NCBI RefSeq assembly: GCF_003589595.1
Contig: NW_020653719.1
Location: 2,346,931-2,410,930, forward strand
Length of the DNA stretch: 64,000 nucleotides
From: Hyposmocoma kahamanoa
Taxonomy: Eukaryota > Arthropoda > Insecta > Lepidoptera > Cosmopterigidae
Direction of reading: 5' to 3'
A model generated the notes under the pieces. That model was not told where the DNA came from. It made no database searches and worked only from the letters and a program-made list of their open reading frames with translations. Positions 13,301-23,190 of this stretch are shown here, one piece after another; within the stretch, counting starts at the first letter, position 1, and every line of letters starts with the position of its first letter. The position numbers and the translations under genes were made by a program.

Positions 13301-16300
13301 CAGTGGCAGGTACGGGGTGTGTTCACGCCCACATATTGACAGTATTGTGAATGTTCGAGAAGGCATGAAATCATACAACATAATAGATTACAGTCAACAA
13401 CAGAGAGCAGCCACTACACAGAGACCTACATAGATACAGACAAAGTTAAATAAAACAGAAAAAATATAACGGATATACACTGACCATATTAGATCCAAGA
13501 CATAAGTATAGTTTGGTGTCAGGGTCTCAGCGAAAGTTATAAATAAAGGAATTGATAGGGCACAACAAAATTGAACATGAGATTAAATTGGAGACAAGAG
13601 AGGACTAAACAGCGGAAAGGAAGATTTAAAACGAAAGAGTGCATTAAAGGAAGGCAGCCTTGTAGGCAGACATTAGTTGAGAGAAGAGTTGGCTTCCAAG
13701 TCGTACAAGGGTTTATTTCAAGCAAGCCCAAGCACAATGGATAAGACTATCAATTGGACGGAAAAGCGCATATTGGATCGTCAATGCTAAAGGAAACACT
13801 AACGTTAGAGAAGTATTCATCGCTATTGTGGGCCTGGAGACGTTCTAATTTAACAGTGGGGTTCATGCTTTGAAACCAAAAACAGCGCATCAGAGCTGAT
13901 TTGTTGAGGAGCCGACGGTTAATTTTTGAGACAAACATTATTTTTCGGTTCAACTTCATACACAAACTTCATAAAAAACTTGTCACACAAAGTTTTTTGT
14001 AAGATAACCTGATTAACCGTCGGCACCATGTTCCGATTCGACCAGTAGATTATCATTATTCACTCAAAATATACAATTACTACAAACAACACAAAGGGCT
14101 ATAGAGGTCTCTAACACTGTCGGACACAGTAAGGCACGGATCATGCAACACATATATATATATATATATGATTATAACAAAATATATCACATAAATCTGC
14201 AGAAGGATGTAAATAAAATAAAAAATAAGGATTCAACAGACGGCTACGAATATACATACATAGACATTGATAGGAGAAACAAAATAAAATGTAGCGACAT
14301 CGATACACAACAGCCAGGGATAGCGAAGGCTGCGCCCTAAGGGTAACGGGAGACGGGCGTCGGAGACCAAACCGAGCTCGGGGCTATCCAAGACACTTCC
14401 GCTACACCCCTCACTCCCTCGCATCGAGAACACCTCTCTCACAGATGATCACAAATAATCATATAACCAACAAAACTAAACATAAACAAACTATGGGGAA
14501 CATAAATTCCAACAACTGAAACGCGTCTACGAACGAATCCGCACAGTTCTATAGTCTAAATTCTAAGTTAGCATTTATATGGAGACTCCAATTCTCGAAC
14601 GCTTGCAAAATGAAATTTTATTAACACACATTTGGGTCCAAAACCGAATTAACATATTAATCGATATGCCAAAATCGTTTTGAAAAGGGACAGACAGGGT
14701 CCTTTGAAATTCTTATGAAACCATACAATAAGAAGTTGGTAATAAAAATTAAATACATGGGGATATTATCATGATCAAATTGAATATTCTTTATAAAAGA
14801 ATTTAGGAGGTATTCTCGACATTATTTTTATGTCACTCCCAGTAAGTACAATTAGACATATTTAATTATATATTTAAAATTAAGAACTACCATAATATGC
14901 CTTTAGATATATACACCGAATTCGATCTTACGGAAAATCTTAAATCAAGATATGATTTCATAATGAATCATGTTTGTGAGTGCGTCGGTGTAGAGGTAAT
15001 ATGATGGTAGTTAACGATTCTTATAATTAGATCTTAACATGACTAGCGTCATCAGAATGATAATTCGATCTCACCTCCTCGCATAGTTGCATCATACGCC
15101 GGGTGGACTCCAGGGACTGAAATGTAAAATAAATCAGTTCATCAGTTCAAATCCAAAATAAAATTGTAAATGCGAAATTAACACTGTTACATTTTCACGG
15201 ATAAACCGCTGAACCAATATTGATGAAATTTGGTACAGGCCTATTATTACATGTTAGAGAGAAAACTTCTATTACGCATTATTCCAGTTTGCTTTTACCG
15301 ATTTTTTTAAAAGCCAAACTTATATATATAAATTTCTAGGGTTTTTCAATAGGAACTTTGTTTTGTAAAGCAAAATAAAACAATAAATTTAGATGACAAT
15401 GATTCAATTTTTTATTGTATGAAATAAAGTAAGGTTTGGCAATTATGAACGAAAAAATATATCTGATAAATGTCCACCACGACCACAATTACAGATGTCG
15501 ATTCTTTTATCAGTTTTTAATACCTTTTTGACAAAATGGTGGGTCCATTTGGTTAATCACTTCACGATTTTTGAGTTTTAAGGCTACAATCAATTCGATT
15601 GGCTCCGTATAGACTATGTCTTTAACATAAAAAGTAATCCAGCGGTGTTAAATCACATGCTCGAGCTGGCCACTTAACGGCTGAATTTCGTGAAATTATG
15701 CGATCGGGAAATTTGGTTCGCAATAAATTCACTGTTTCGGTGGCTGTGTCACTATTATATTAATTGTTACGTCAACAGACAAAAACAAAAATTAGTTACG
15801 TAAAGTTACAACAGCTAAAATAACTACAACCCTTACGTCAATACTAATGAAGTTTGTTTAACAATTATTTGCCTTCTAATACTCGATAAATAGAGCTAAC
15901 AAAACCCTCGCAAGTCCCTTAACATAGGGACGCTGTTTACTTTAAGTATACGGATTACAGAGGATAGTCAAACATAATTATGTTCAAGGTTTTATAGATT
16001 ATCGTTTCCATGTCTTCAGTTAGAATTAATATTCAAAATAAAAGGTTTTTTTGTTCGTTTCCGTCTTTATTATATTTATGAACATAAATTCTGCTCCTCA
16101 AATATTTTAAATTCCTTCACAGCCGTGCGATATAAGATTTATAGAATAGCTCTCGTTACCCCTCCGGAACACTGTGCAGATATTGGATATTCCCGTTCTC
16201 CGTCTTTAACATTACTGTCAAATAAGTAATACTCGACTCGAATGTCGAACGAGAGTAGATCCACTGGTTTGCGGTAAATGAAGAGCGATGGAACCCACTG

Positions 16301-17102
16301 CATACGCACAAGAATTACTCTAACCAGTGTACCAAGTCCAATTTATTTCAACAGTTTTAGTCTTTCATACCAAATTCTTAGGTTTTTCGCGATTTTGCAA
16401 TCGCATTGGAAATAAAACAATTTTTTCCGAATTCGAAATTTCGTATGCTTGTTTATTCAAACAAAGCAATGTTTCGATCTATTTACAGGTCCTTATCTTT
16501 CGTGTTAGGGTCAAAGGAAGCCGGCGGACAGGAACGCTCAGGAAATAGAATTTATAAATTTTCTCTCATCAATTATGATATCAAGCAACGGGACGAGCAA
16601 GTGGTGCGCTTGGTGGTAAGCGACACGCTATAACAATTGCAGTGCCAATCAGTTTTCAATCGCAAAGATCCGAGGGGCAGTACCGCTGCGCCGGTCACCC
16701 TGAGACAAGTTGACAAGTCCCAAGTGCCTGTAATTTCACCAGTACCCCTGTTGGTGAACATGTTAGAGGATACCGTGACGGAAGTTGCCCCCGCTGGTAA
16801 GTGACGGATTTTTCGATTCCGTATTAGCTAATGGAACGGAATCAAATCCGAGCGACCGATGGCATGTCAGCGGATGCAGCGGCATTTAAGGGGACTCTGC
16901 GGTACACCGGCGGATGCTTGCAGTATCGTAAGGGATATTAGTGTGGTCTCCCCCGCCATCTGCCGTTTGTACCGGGCTTTAGAGTAACTTATATAAAAAG
17001 AGAAATGCTTACTTCATCGGTGACCTGTCCAGCTCGCATTTGGAGCTGTTCGAGCTCGCTGCGCGGTGCGCCATTCTCCGTGGGTGGCACTGCTGTAGGC
17101 AT
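1299..17102 (-). CDS. Snap25: SNAP-25, neuronal Qb/Qc SNARE (multi-exon gene, coding region complete)
   Basis: Spliced coding region on the minus strand: 17102-17013, 15116-15075, one of three alternative 49-nt exons (12693-12645, 11743-11695 or 10881-10833), 10000-9883, 7850-7722, 2837-2693 and 1361-1299. All introns are GT/AG and the phases match (0, 0, 1, 2, 2, 0), giving 211 residues; fly SNAP-25 is about the same length. SNAP-25 pairs with syntaxin and synaptobrevin at the plasma membrane to drive synaptic vesicle fusion. The Qb helix covers about residues 25-88 with its zero-layer Gln at 59. The linker carries four Cys (90, 91, 94, 98), the usual palmitoylation sites that anchor a protein without a membrane segment. 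The Qc helix covers about 147-209 with zero-layer Gln 181. The start ATG lies one base inside its exon, so a non-coding upstream exon is required. Identity is seen directly in the translation; synaptic function is family knowledge. Confidence 0.96.
2693..2837 (-). CDS. Snap25: Snap25 coding exon 6 (Qc SNARE helix)
   Basis: A 145-nt exon after TTTCCAG, before a GTACGT donor; phase 2 in, phase 0 out. It encodes most of the second SNARE helix (residues 144-191), beginning [17 protein letters not shown] and including [19 protein letters not shown] with the zero-layer Gln at residue 181. This is the most conserved part of the protein. Confidence 0.97.
2930..3490. repeat. Two dispersed repeats, intron of Snap25
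   Basis: About 2930-3115 contains a repeat whose relatives (GACACGCC, GACATAAGTTGACA and neighbouring words) recur near 16590-16800, 30670-30950, 49770-50010 and 55030-55230. About 3225-3490 is a minus copy of another family (TACAGAGTACTAAAAAAACC, then TTACATCTATTTGCCAAGTT) seen also at 8350-8630, 21500-21700, 47510-47690, 59890-60120 and 63295-63630. Confidence 0.6.
5740..6400 (+). mobile_element. LINE remnant, 3' end of a reverse transcriptase gene
   Basis: Plus-strand reading gives [20 protein letters not shown] followed, across frame breaks, by [13 protein letters not shown] and [12 protein letters not shown]. These are typical of the C-terminus of jockey-like non-LTR retrotransposon polymerases. 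The following 3' tail (GAGCAATCTCTAGGGTTTCT to TTTGATTTTGA) is shared with 21715-22170. It is 5'-truncated and frameshifted, hence dead. Confidence 0.75.
6416..7607. mobile_element. Non-autonomous hAT-type element (1,192 bp)
   Basis: It begins CATTGACCTACCAA and ends with the inverted TTGGTAGGTCAATG. An exact 8-bp target duplication ACAACCAC flanks it (6408-6415 and 7608-7615), the size made by hAT transposases. Both ends match, in the opposite orientation, the 228-bp element at 18837-19064. No transposase is recognisable inside; small open frames such as 6547-6774 are not identifiable. Confidence 0.82.
7722..7850 (-). CDS. Snap25: Snap25 coding exon 5 (interhelical linker)
   Basis: A 129-nt exon after a TTCCAG acceptor, before a GTTGGT donor; phase 2 in and out. 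It encodes the flexible linker between the SNARE helices (residues 101-142), with [17 protein letters not shown] and [15 protein letters not shown] clearly readable and very close to the fly linker. It ends inside the Arg codon before the ITNDAR motif. Confidence 0.96.
7960..8175 (-). mobile_element. tRNA-derived SINE, family 1
   Basis: Read on the minus strand it has a tRNA-like head (GTGTCGCCATCTCTGAGGTC then the box-B-like GGTTCGATCC) and a tail ending near GATCGGAGTAAC. Related copies are the one interrupted at 17360-18612 and the plus-strand one at 20813-21025. It lies in the intron between Snap25 exons 4 and 5. Confidence 0.7.
8350..8640 (+). repeat. Dispersed lepidopteran-type repeat
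   Basis: Plus-strand copy of the family with words ATTCTTTTTTGTTGGAAAGG, TTTCAATAAAACTTGGC and GAGGTCGGTTTTTTTAGTAC. At least five other copies lie in this window. No coding content is seen. It may be the tail of a longer transposon. Confidence 0.65.
9559..9626. repeat. Short inverted repeat
   Basis: Imperfect arms (GACTTTAATGTGAATGAAGC against GCTTCTTCATATTTTAAAGT, read as complement) around a short loop, with GCACC-ATT extending the pairing. It is probably a MITE relic in the Snap25 intron. Confidence 0.5.
9883..10000 (-). CDS. Snap25: Snap25 coding exon 4 (end of Qb helix, Cys cluster)
   Basis: A 118-nt exon after a GGACAG acceptor, before GTAAGT; phase 1 in, phase 2 out. It encodes the C-terminal half of the first SNARE helix and the palmitoylated loop. 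Readable landmarks are [15 protein letters not shown] and the Cys quartet in [10 protein letters not shown] (Cys 90, 91, 94, 98). All three alternative exons upstream splice in frame to it. Confidence 0.96.
10833..10881 (-). CDS. Snap25: Snap25 exon 3, version C (alternative exon)
   Basis: A 49-nt exon with a TTGTAG acceptor and a GTAAGC donor, same phases as versions A and B. It encodes [16 protein letters not shown], 10 of 16 identical to version A. Its second half, TLVMLDEQG, matches the form I recall in vertebrate SNAP-25. It is the copy nearest the next constant exon (9883-10000). All three versions supply the G that completes the Glu codon at the next junction. Confidence 0.88.
11695..11743 (-). 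CDS. Snap25: Snap25 exon 3, version B (divergent alternative exon)
   Basis: A 49-nt exon with a TATAG acceptor and a GTAAGA donor, same phases as versions A and C. It encodes [16 protein letters not shown], identical to version A at 7 of 16 positions. The invariant Gly (residue 49), two Leu and the terminal zero-layer Gln-Gly are kept, while the acidic DDQG/DEQG context becomes SHQG and TLV becomes ALH. A very GC-rich block lies just upstream in the transcript. Splice sites and frame are seen directly; use in mRNA is inferred. It could be a dying exon, but both splice sites and the open frame argue for function. Confidence 0.8.
11790..12000. other. GC-rich CpG-dense block inside Snap25 intron
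   Basis: About 200 bp of strongly GC-rich, CpG-dense sequence with repeated GGCGCCGGCGCC-like runs, in an otherwise AT-rich intron between alternative exons A and B. It could be an internal promoter, a structured RNA segment acting in exon choice, or simple low-complexity sequence. The open frames through it on both strands look like compositional artefacts. Confidence 0.5.
12645..12693 (-). CDS. Snap25: Snap25 exon 3, version A (canonical)
   Basis: A 49-nt exon after a TGTAG-type acceptor (AG at 12695-12694), before a GTGAGT donor; it enters in phase 0 and leaves in phase 1. It encodes [16 protein letters not shown] (residues 45-60), the same peptide I recall for the fly protein, so it is the likely default form. 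The Gln at residue 59 is the zero-layer Gln of the Qb helix. Being first in transcription order, it competes with two downstream versions at 11695-11743 and 10833-10881. Confidence 0.93.
13160..15070. other. Snap25 intron, nothing recognised
   Basis: No exon-like conserved peptide is seen on either strand. A short TA microsatellite sits at about 14152-14169. The segment 13540-13970 has higher complexity and could be old transposon sequence, but no motif is identifiable. Confidence 0.4.
15075..15116 (-). CDS. Snap25: Snap25 coding exon 2
   Basis: A 42-nt exon between a TTTCAG acceptor and a GTGAGA donor, phase 0 at both ends. It encodes [14 protein letters not shown], the highly conserved SLESTRRM motif of the first (Qb) SNARE helix. 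It directly precedes the alternative exon position in the mRNA. Confidence 0.95.
15185..15320. repeat. Dispersed repeat (ACCGCTGAACC... family)
   Basis: Contains ATAAACCGCTGAACCAATAT and TGATGAAATTTGGTACAGG. A related copy occurs at about 54683-54800 (CCGCTGAGCCAACTATGATG). This type of fragment is common in moth genomes. Confidence 0.55.
15470..15780 (-). pseudogene. Tc1/mariner-like transposase remnant (C-terminal part)
   Basis: Minus-strand translation across frame breaks gives [26 protein letters not shown] and REVINQMDP. These match the end of a mariner-type DDE transposase, where the third catalytic acid lies in the LTPLDYF region. Flanking transposase domains are missing, so it is a dead fragment inside the Snap25 intron. 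Confidence 0.65.
16590..16985. repeat. Dispersed repeat copy next to Snap25 exon 1
   Basis: Shares GTGGTAAGCGACACGC, CGCAAAGATC and GTGCCTGTAATTTCA with the copy at 30670-30950 and, inverted, with 49770-50010 and 55030-55230. It lies just downstream in transcription from Snap25 coding exon 1. Confidence 0.6.
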
Positions 17103-17103
17103 C
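17013..17103 (-). CDS. Snap25: Snap25 coding exon 1 (start codon exon)
   Basis: The exon follows a TTGCAG acceptor; the ATG is at 17102-17100, one base after the splice site. It encodes 30 residues beginning [13 protein letters not shown], a variable proline-rich N-terminus as in other insect SNAP-25, then the start of the first SNARE helix ([16 protein letters not shown]). It ends in phase 0 at a GTAAGC donor. Confidence 0.95.
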
Positions 17104-17359
17104 CTGCAACAAAAATCAGTGTCTCATTGTCATATCTTGGGTTATTAATTATAAAAAGGTAGTTTCTTAAGGTGAAACTATGATTTCATTTTGAAATAAT
17201 TACTTCATTTTGACAAAATTTACTTAAGGTTTATTATCTGTTTGAGATTTTAGCCTGAGTGCTATTCCACTTTGAGTAATTATTCAAGGGTTTAAAAAAT
17301 ATATATTGTCATGTTTTCGTGATTTGAGATGAAGGAACTTTCCAGGCGCAATGAATCTG

Positions 17360-18612
17360 AATTAAATATTTGACAACATCACATACGTTGCTCTGATCCC
17401 AAAGTAAGCGTGTCCGTTAGGATGGCTGGCCAAACGAGATATCCAAACGAGATATACAAATCAAACTGTGCTCATTATTTACTACCTATTTTCTACTATT
17501 TAGTACCTTTATTGACATATTTTTTACCTTTGCGCTAACGGAAATATTAAAGAATTCAAGTGGCCAGCGATTCTGACGTCAGGTTGGCTGGACCACGTTT
17601 CTCGTGGTTCTAGCTGTAATGCCCTCAGAACGAAAAAAGACATAATTGGTGTATAAAGTACGCATAGTTGTGCCTTTTTTCGTTACGAGGGCGGAGTATA
17701 TAATTTACTTTTTTTTATGTAACTATTTACTACCTAATTTCTACCTAAACATACTTTTTGTACTATTTTAGGAAGCTTCTATAAAAAGTTATTTAAAAAA
17801 ATAATAAAACGCCTTTGCAAAAGGTATCTTCTAAAAAGACAGTTTATCTTCTCCGTGTAATTGCTAACAATACCTTTGCAGGCGCTTAGAATATGCCAAC
17901 AATGGTTTCTGGATTATCTTTGCAAGCAATATTCTATAACAATTAATATATTAATTTTATTACTTGTTGAATTCACTATTACAAATTTTAATGTCAATTC
18001 CATTTGTAGGTATTAAGGAATGCGAACGAATTATTACATATATATATATATAATCAGTTATTTATAAAGCAATTACACGGAGAAGATAAACTGTTTTTTT
18101 TAGAAGATACCTTTGCAAAGGCGTTTTATCTTTTTTAAAAAATAACTTTATATAGAAGCTTCCTAAAATAGTGAAAAAAAAAAGTTTAGGTTGAAATTAG
18201 AGATTTGGTAGTAAATAGTTATATTAAAAAAAGTAAATTATACATACACTGCTAGAACCATGAAAAACGTATAGTGGTCCAGCCAACCTGACGTCAGAAT
18301 GGCTGGCCATTTTATTTCTTTAGTATTTCCGTTAGCGCAAAGGTACAAAATATGTCAATAAAAGTACTAAATAGTAGAAAATAGGTAGTAAATAATGAGC
18401 ACAGTTTGATTTGTATATCTCGTTTGGTTCAGCCATCCTGATGGACCCAAGTAACTAAAGCACTTACGGAAACCGGAAACAACGCCGGTACCACAAGCAC
18501 CCAGCCACCCGAGACATACATTGACCCGGCCGGGGATCGAACCCGGGACCTCAGAGATGGCGACACCATGAAAACCGTGTGCAAGCCACTCGACCACGGA
18601 GATCGTCAATCA
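17360..18612 (-). mobile_element. SINE family 1 copy split by a MITE
   Basis: The tail (GTTGCTCTGATCCCAAAGTA) lies at about 17360-17411. The body and tRNA-like head (GGTTCGATCCCCGGCC on the minus strand) lie at about 18447-18612. The two parts flank the 17412-18446 inverted-repeat element. Comparison with the unbroken copy at 20813-21025 shows the join. Confidence 0.75.
17412..18446. mobile_element. Long inverted-repeat MITE (1,035 bp)
   Basis: Ends GTCCGTTAGGATGGCTG and the inverted GTCCATCAGGATGGCTG. The arms stay similar for roughly 400 bp, almost to the centre at 17,900-18,050: matching segments include CTGACGTCAGGTTGGCTGGA and TACACGGAGAAGATAAACTG. It has no coding content. It would fold into one large hairpin. 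It sits inside a SINE, so it is younger than that SINE. Confidence 0.85.
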
Positions 18613-18836
18613 AATCGAAAAAAAAAAACATATTCGTGCTGTCAATCAAATTTTTAAGAGGAGTCGTTAAAGTTTTACTTACGGGGTATTAATTAATCAT
18701 TCCCTTCCGTGGAATTAAAATTTCGGACGAAAGAGTAAAATGCGCGTGTTGGTAAACAGTTGCGATGTTTTTAAAAATGTTTATTTTTTAGTTTCGGTCA
18801 ACGCTGAATTTTTATTCGGATCCTATAGCCCTATAC

Positions 18837-19064
18837 CATTGACTTACAAATAAATGGACGACGGGTCTAATACAAAAACCACGAAAAAAATGTCCCAAGT
18901 CAACCTATTCGAAATTTAAATTGTAATGTCATCGCAGTATCGCGCTGTCAGTAGAACAAATGAAGACTAAAGCGGAGTGTCGCGCTCTGTATACGATTTT
19001 AGCGCCTTACAAGTGCGGACACTTTTTAGCGCGGACCCGACGTCCATATAATTGTAAGTCAATG
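18837..19064. mobile_element. hAT-type MITE (228 bp)
   Basis: CATTGACTTACAA... ends with inverted TTGTAAGTCAATG, and an exact 8-bp target duplication CCCTATAC (18829-18836, 19065-19072) flanks it. It is a reverse-oriented short form of the 6416-7607 element: about 80-110 bp at each end match and the middle is deleted. Confidence 0.85.
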
Positions 19065-20051
19065 CCCTATACCCTAAGAATTACATCAAAGTTACGATTT
19101 TCGAACAAAAAATTAAGTGCGCCATTTCTGTAGTGTGTAATTCGGGTTGCCTGCAAGGTACGCGACAGAACTGAAGTGTCTTGAGATTGACAAATCAGCT
19201 GTTCGGATGGTGTTCAGCGAAGGACAAGGTCCTCTTGGACATTACTGGGGAAGATGGGTGTACCAGAATCTGATGGCACTTAGACAAATTTACATTTGTA
19301 GTGGGCAACATTAATTTAGTAAAAAAAATGTACTAGATACTTCACAAAATTTTAATTGACCAGAATTGATCTATCCTGTACGAGGATAGGACGTTTTAAG
19401 ATCTGTATGAATTTGTGTGAGTAAAACATTTTAAAATTTAATAAAAATATATCACTCACATCGTAGGTGATAGATCTATTTACCTTTGCAGTTTGAAGGA
19501 TCTCGTATTTACGCCATTTATCTTTTTTTAACAATTATATTATTGTCTACACACTGTAATCTTGCCGACCAGCACCAGTACCAACAAAAAGTACATAACT
19601 CACACTTTGATTTGGCTTTATAAAAATTTCAAAGATCAAGTTCATTTCCTCGTATTAAATCGGCAGGATTTGAGGCCCGCTTCTAAATCGTGATTTGTGA
19701 CTTAGATAGATGCACCTAATTCGTCGCTCATTTTGCAACAAACGTGATTTGAACAATGATTTTTGCTTGAGATTGAAGCGGATTCTCAGCAATTATTGCT
19801 ACAAAATCGTTATTTTCAAGTGAAAAAAGCTTAGCAGACAGCCATTTCACACAAGTAATATTTTGAATTGACATGTGACAAGTTAACTTGGTCAAGTGAA
19901 AGTCGTTTGATTTTTCTAATATTTAATGCCATGAGATTCTGGTACACCTATAAAACCGTCGTGTACAAAAGAATAAGCAACAAAAGTATAAACTTGTCAT
20001 CAACTACATAGCAATAATAGTCAAACCTTAACACACGCCAAATAGAATTAA

Positions 20052-20260
20052 GACTTCAGTGGCTCAACGGTTTGCTCTGTGGACGCAGACGAGGAGGTCC
20101 GGGATTCGATCTCCGGTAGAACCAATTTGGGAAACTAACTTTCCTCAATGAGTCTTGGGTAGTATTCCATAGTACAGAGAATTCCCGTTTCAAACCTGAT
20201 TAATTGGTGAGGTTGTCTGGCATCATGTCCTGATAATGGTTGATGGGGATACAAGAACAG
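20052..20260 (+). mobile_element. tRNA-derived SINE, family 3
   Basis: tRNA-like head (CAGTGGCTCAACGGTT, then GGATTCGATCTCCGG) followed by a body ACCAATTTGGGAAACTAACT and ATTCCCGTTTCAAACCTG. A minus-strand relative is at 36580-36770. Confidence 0.65.
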
Positions 20261-20723
20261 AAAACTCGTCTCTCTAATCTCAACAATTTCCAAGAATCGC
20301 TAACAAGGAAACGAGTTTTAATTTGTCCGTCTTAGACACGAAACTAGGACAAAATAAAACGCACTATGAAAACAAGTCCAAAACTCAAAACAGATGACAT
20401 CATACAGTCTGGGAGTTTTTTGCCAAAGACAAAGGGATTCCACATACGACCTTGATACGACCTTACATTTGCAATTAACTAGTCGGCTAGCTGTGGCTTA
20501 AGTAACGGTGCCTATCTACGGAATAACAGCAGTATTGAGGTATCCTTACACGCCAAGTGTACAAGTCTACATGTGTTACGCATCCCTAAATTAATTAAAC
20601 TTTAGTACCGTGCCTTACAAGTTGCAGTCGAAAATGAGAAATTGTCGAATAAGTTCTGAAAGTAATTTAACACAGGCTCTATTAATTACCAAAGTTCGTC
20701 GCTCGGGCTGAGCGCAGAGCTTT

Positions 20724-20765
20724 TGTCGTCATAACAAAGAATCAGCTTTCTTTGTTATGACGACA
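20724..20765. repeat. Perfect hairpin, 18-bp arms
   Basis: TGTCGTCATAACAAAGAA (20724-20741) and its exact complement (20748-20765) around a 6-nt loop, just upstream of the family-1 SINE at 20813. Confidence 0.75.
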
Positions 20766-20812
20766 ACAACTCAAAATAATCTGAAAAAAAAAAACAAGTA
20801 GCACCTAACACA

Positions 20813-21025
20813 ATTGACAACCGCGGTGGCAAAGTGGCTTGCACACCGGTTTTCACGATGTCGCCATTTCTGAGGTCCCGGGTTCGATCTCCGACGTCAA
20901 TATAGAAAAATCTTTTTCTGTTTTGTCTCGGATTTGGGTGTTTGTAGTGTTGTCGTTGTTTCCGATTTCCATAACACAAGTGCTTTAGTTACTTACTTTA
21001 GGATCAGAGCGACGCTTTATTCTGA
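20813..21025 (+). mobile_element. tRNA-derived SINE, family 1
   Basis: Plus-strand copy: GCGGTGGCAAAGTGGCTTGC head, GGTTCGATCTCC box-B-like element, and tail ACTTTAGGATCAGAGCGACG. It is the unbroken comparison for the split copy at 17360-18612. Confidence 0.72.
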
Positions 21026-21714
21026 TTCATTGCGCGCCGTTAAAACTCCTTCGTAAAAACTGACGAAAACAAGACCATATCAGTTTTTGAAACCGAATGA
21101 TAATTACCGAAAGTAGCATAGTAGGTACTAAGGCAAAAATCTCAAACAGGTTTACGAACCTTAGTAAATTTTGTAAAAGCATGATTTGTTAATGGGCTTT
21201 AAGGTTTATCAACCTGAATTTGCTGCATCTCGTGAGCCCATTCACGAAACTTCAACGGAGTTTATATGGTGGCTAGACCATTTCATTGTGCAGTTTACGG
21301 CCCGAGAAATCATAAAAGCCGCGGTTAAACTTACGATTTCACAAGTGCCTCCGTTACAATGGAAGGATAGGACATCCAAATATGGGATAGCGTGTTATTG
21401 TAGAACACGAGGCCACTACTAGATAAAAATAGTTAAAAATCTGCTTTTCACTTTGATTCCTAGGAAATCAAAGAGTATTAAAATAATGAACTTCAAAAAA
21501 TGGAGGTATTACTCCGACATTTGTGAACTGAATTCGATGATTCTTGCTTTGTTGAAAAGGAGGTACCTATCTCAATAGTAGTCTCATTCAAATTTGAAGT
21601 AAATGTTTCACTTCTAGGGTGACAAATTATTGCATGATTCCGGTTTATTTGATTTCATCCACTTTCCGTAAACAGATTTCAGTAAAACTATATAGCAAAT
21701 AGATAATAATAGTG

Positions 21715-22170
21715 ACAGACATAACATTAATACGAGGAATAGAAATAAACTAGCTTTTCTTGATAGTCGTCTTCACAAAGTCAAAAAATCATTTAAGGGG
21801 CAATGTATACGCTTCTATAACAAGATTCCGGTTGATATACAAAATTTGCCTTTCACGAGGTTTAAAACTATAGTGAAACAAAAACTTTATACTAAAGGTT
21901 ATTATACAACTTCTGCGTACTTGGATGACAAAAATCCGTGGTAGTAACCCGTTTAGCTCATGGAGGTAGTCTCGATCTCTGATGTTTCAAATAAAAATAA
22001 AAAAATATTGTAAATGCTATTTACAAAGAGCAACCCCTAGAGTTTCTTGCTCATTCTTCTCAGGGGAATCTGCCTTACGAATGAGCGGTAGAGTTTAACC
22101 ATTGTGACGATTTCAAATGTAATAATGCTTACCTATGAAATAAAGATTATTTTGAGTTTGAGTTAATACA
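21715..22170 (+). mobile_element. LINE remnant, 3' end
   Basis: Encodes [20 protein letters not shown], then YLDDKNPW and a stop, the C-terminus of the same LINE family as 5740-6400. It shares that copy's 3' tail (GAGCAACCCCTAGAGTTTCT to a TTTGAGTTTGAGTT repeat). It is 5'-truncated. Confidence 0.75.
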
Positions 22171-22319
22171 AACTTTAGAGGTCGTTTTTCTTAAAATTAT
22201 AATTACTATTTGAAATTCATATCCGTATATAAAACACAAATGAGTGGAAGGTATTTCATCAATATACGATTTTCCAGGTCTTGCATTAAATGTACAACTA
22301 TTTCAGCTTTTTATACTTT

Positions 22320-23190
22320 AGTCCGCCTACACGAATAATACTATGACAACTTTAAGGGAACGAGAAGTGAGAAGAAACTTACAAAAAGTAATACACATTT
22401 CTACTACACGAAGTGTGAATTTCATTATTACAAACTTCAAAGTCTCCCTTAAGTATACTACATTTGTATCAGCGCTTTTTCCAATCTCCGAAGCATTTCT
22501 GGAACGCCATTTTCGGTATGGTGTTTAGTTCCTTCGGCGATTCTGTCTTTATCTCCACAATATTGCCAAAACGTTGTCCTTTTATGGTTGGTTTTTTTCA
22601 GTTTCGGAAATATGAAGAATCACATGGAGCCATGTCTCGTCAATACAGTCGTTGAGGCGTCATTGCGGTGTCATTTTTGGTCAAAAATTAAAGAACAAGC
22701 AGTTGATGCGGAAAAAAGTTGTGACAAATTTTGCTGCCACCCGTTTCATACCCAAACATCTGTAAAAATTGTTTGGCATCAGGCAATAAAATATGGACAA
22801 CAAATATTCCAAGGTCGTCGGTTGTCGATGTGCTGGAACTGCCAGGGCGCTCATCTTCTTCAGTGTCTTAACCACCATCTTTAAAACGTTTGTACCACTT
22901 GTAAATACCTATTAATTACTTATTTCATTCAATGAACAGTCCACAAAAGCAATGTTTAACATTTCCAATGCACCACTTAATTCTTAGTCGTCCTAGCGCA
23001 CAATTTTTGGCAAATTCTTAACTCCATTTGTTTGTTACAAATAAAAAAATTGTCGATTACAGTTAATAATGCTTACTTTTGTCAATATACGTTAGAAACA
23101 TGTGCACCAATGCACAGAAAAAAAATAATTTGCCGATTGGTAGAGAGGTACACAGCCCGAGAAATCAAAAAAATCCGCGTATTTTTTTAT
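22320..23190 (-). pseudogene. Mariner-family transposase remnant
   Basis: Minus-strand translation gives, with stops and shifts between, KWYKRFKDGG and DERPGSSSTSTTDD (helix-turn-helix linker of mariner transposases). Nearer the C-terminus it gives TESPKELNTIPKMAFQKCFG and DWKKR. The central DDE domain is badly eroded. The whole copy is non-functional. Confidence 0.65.
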
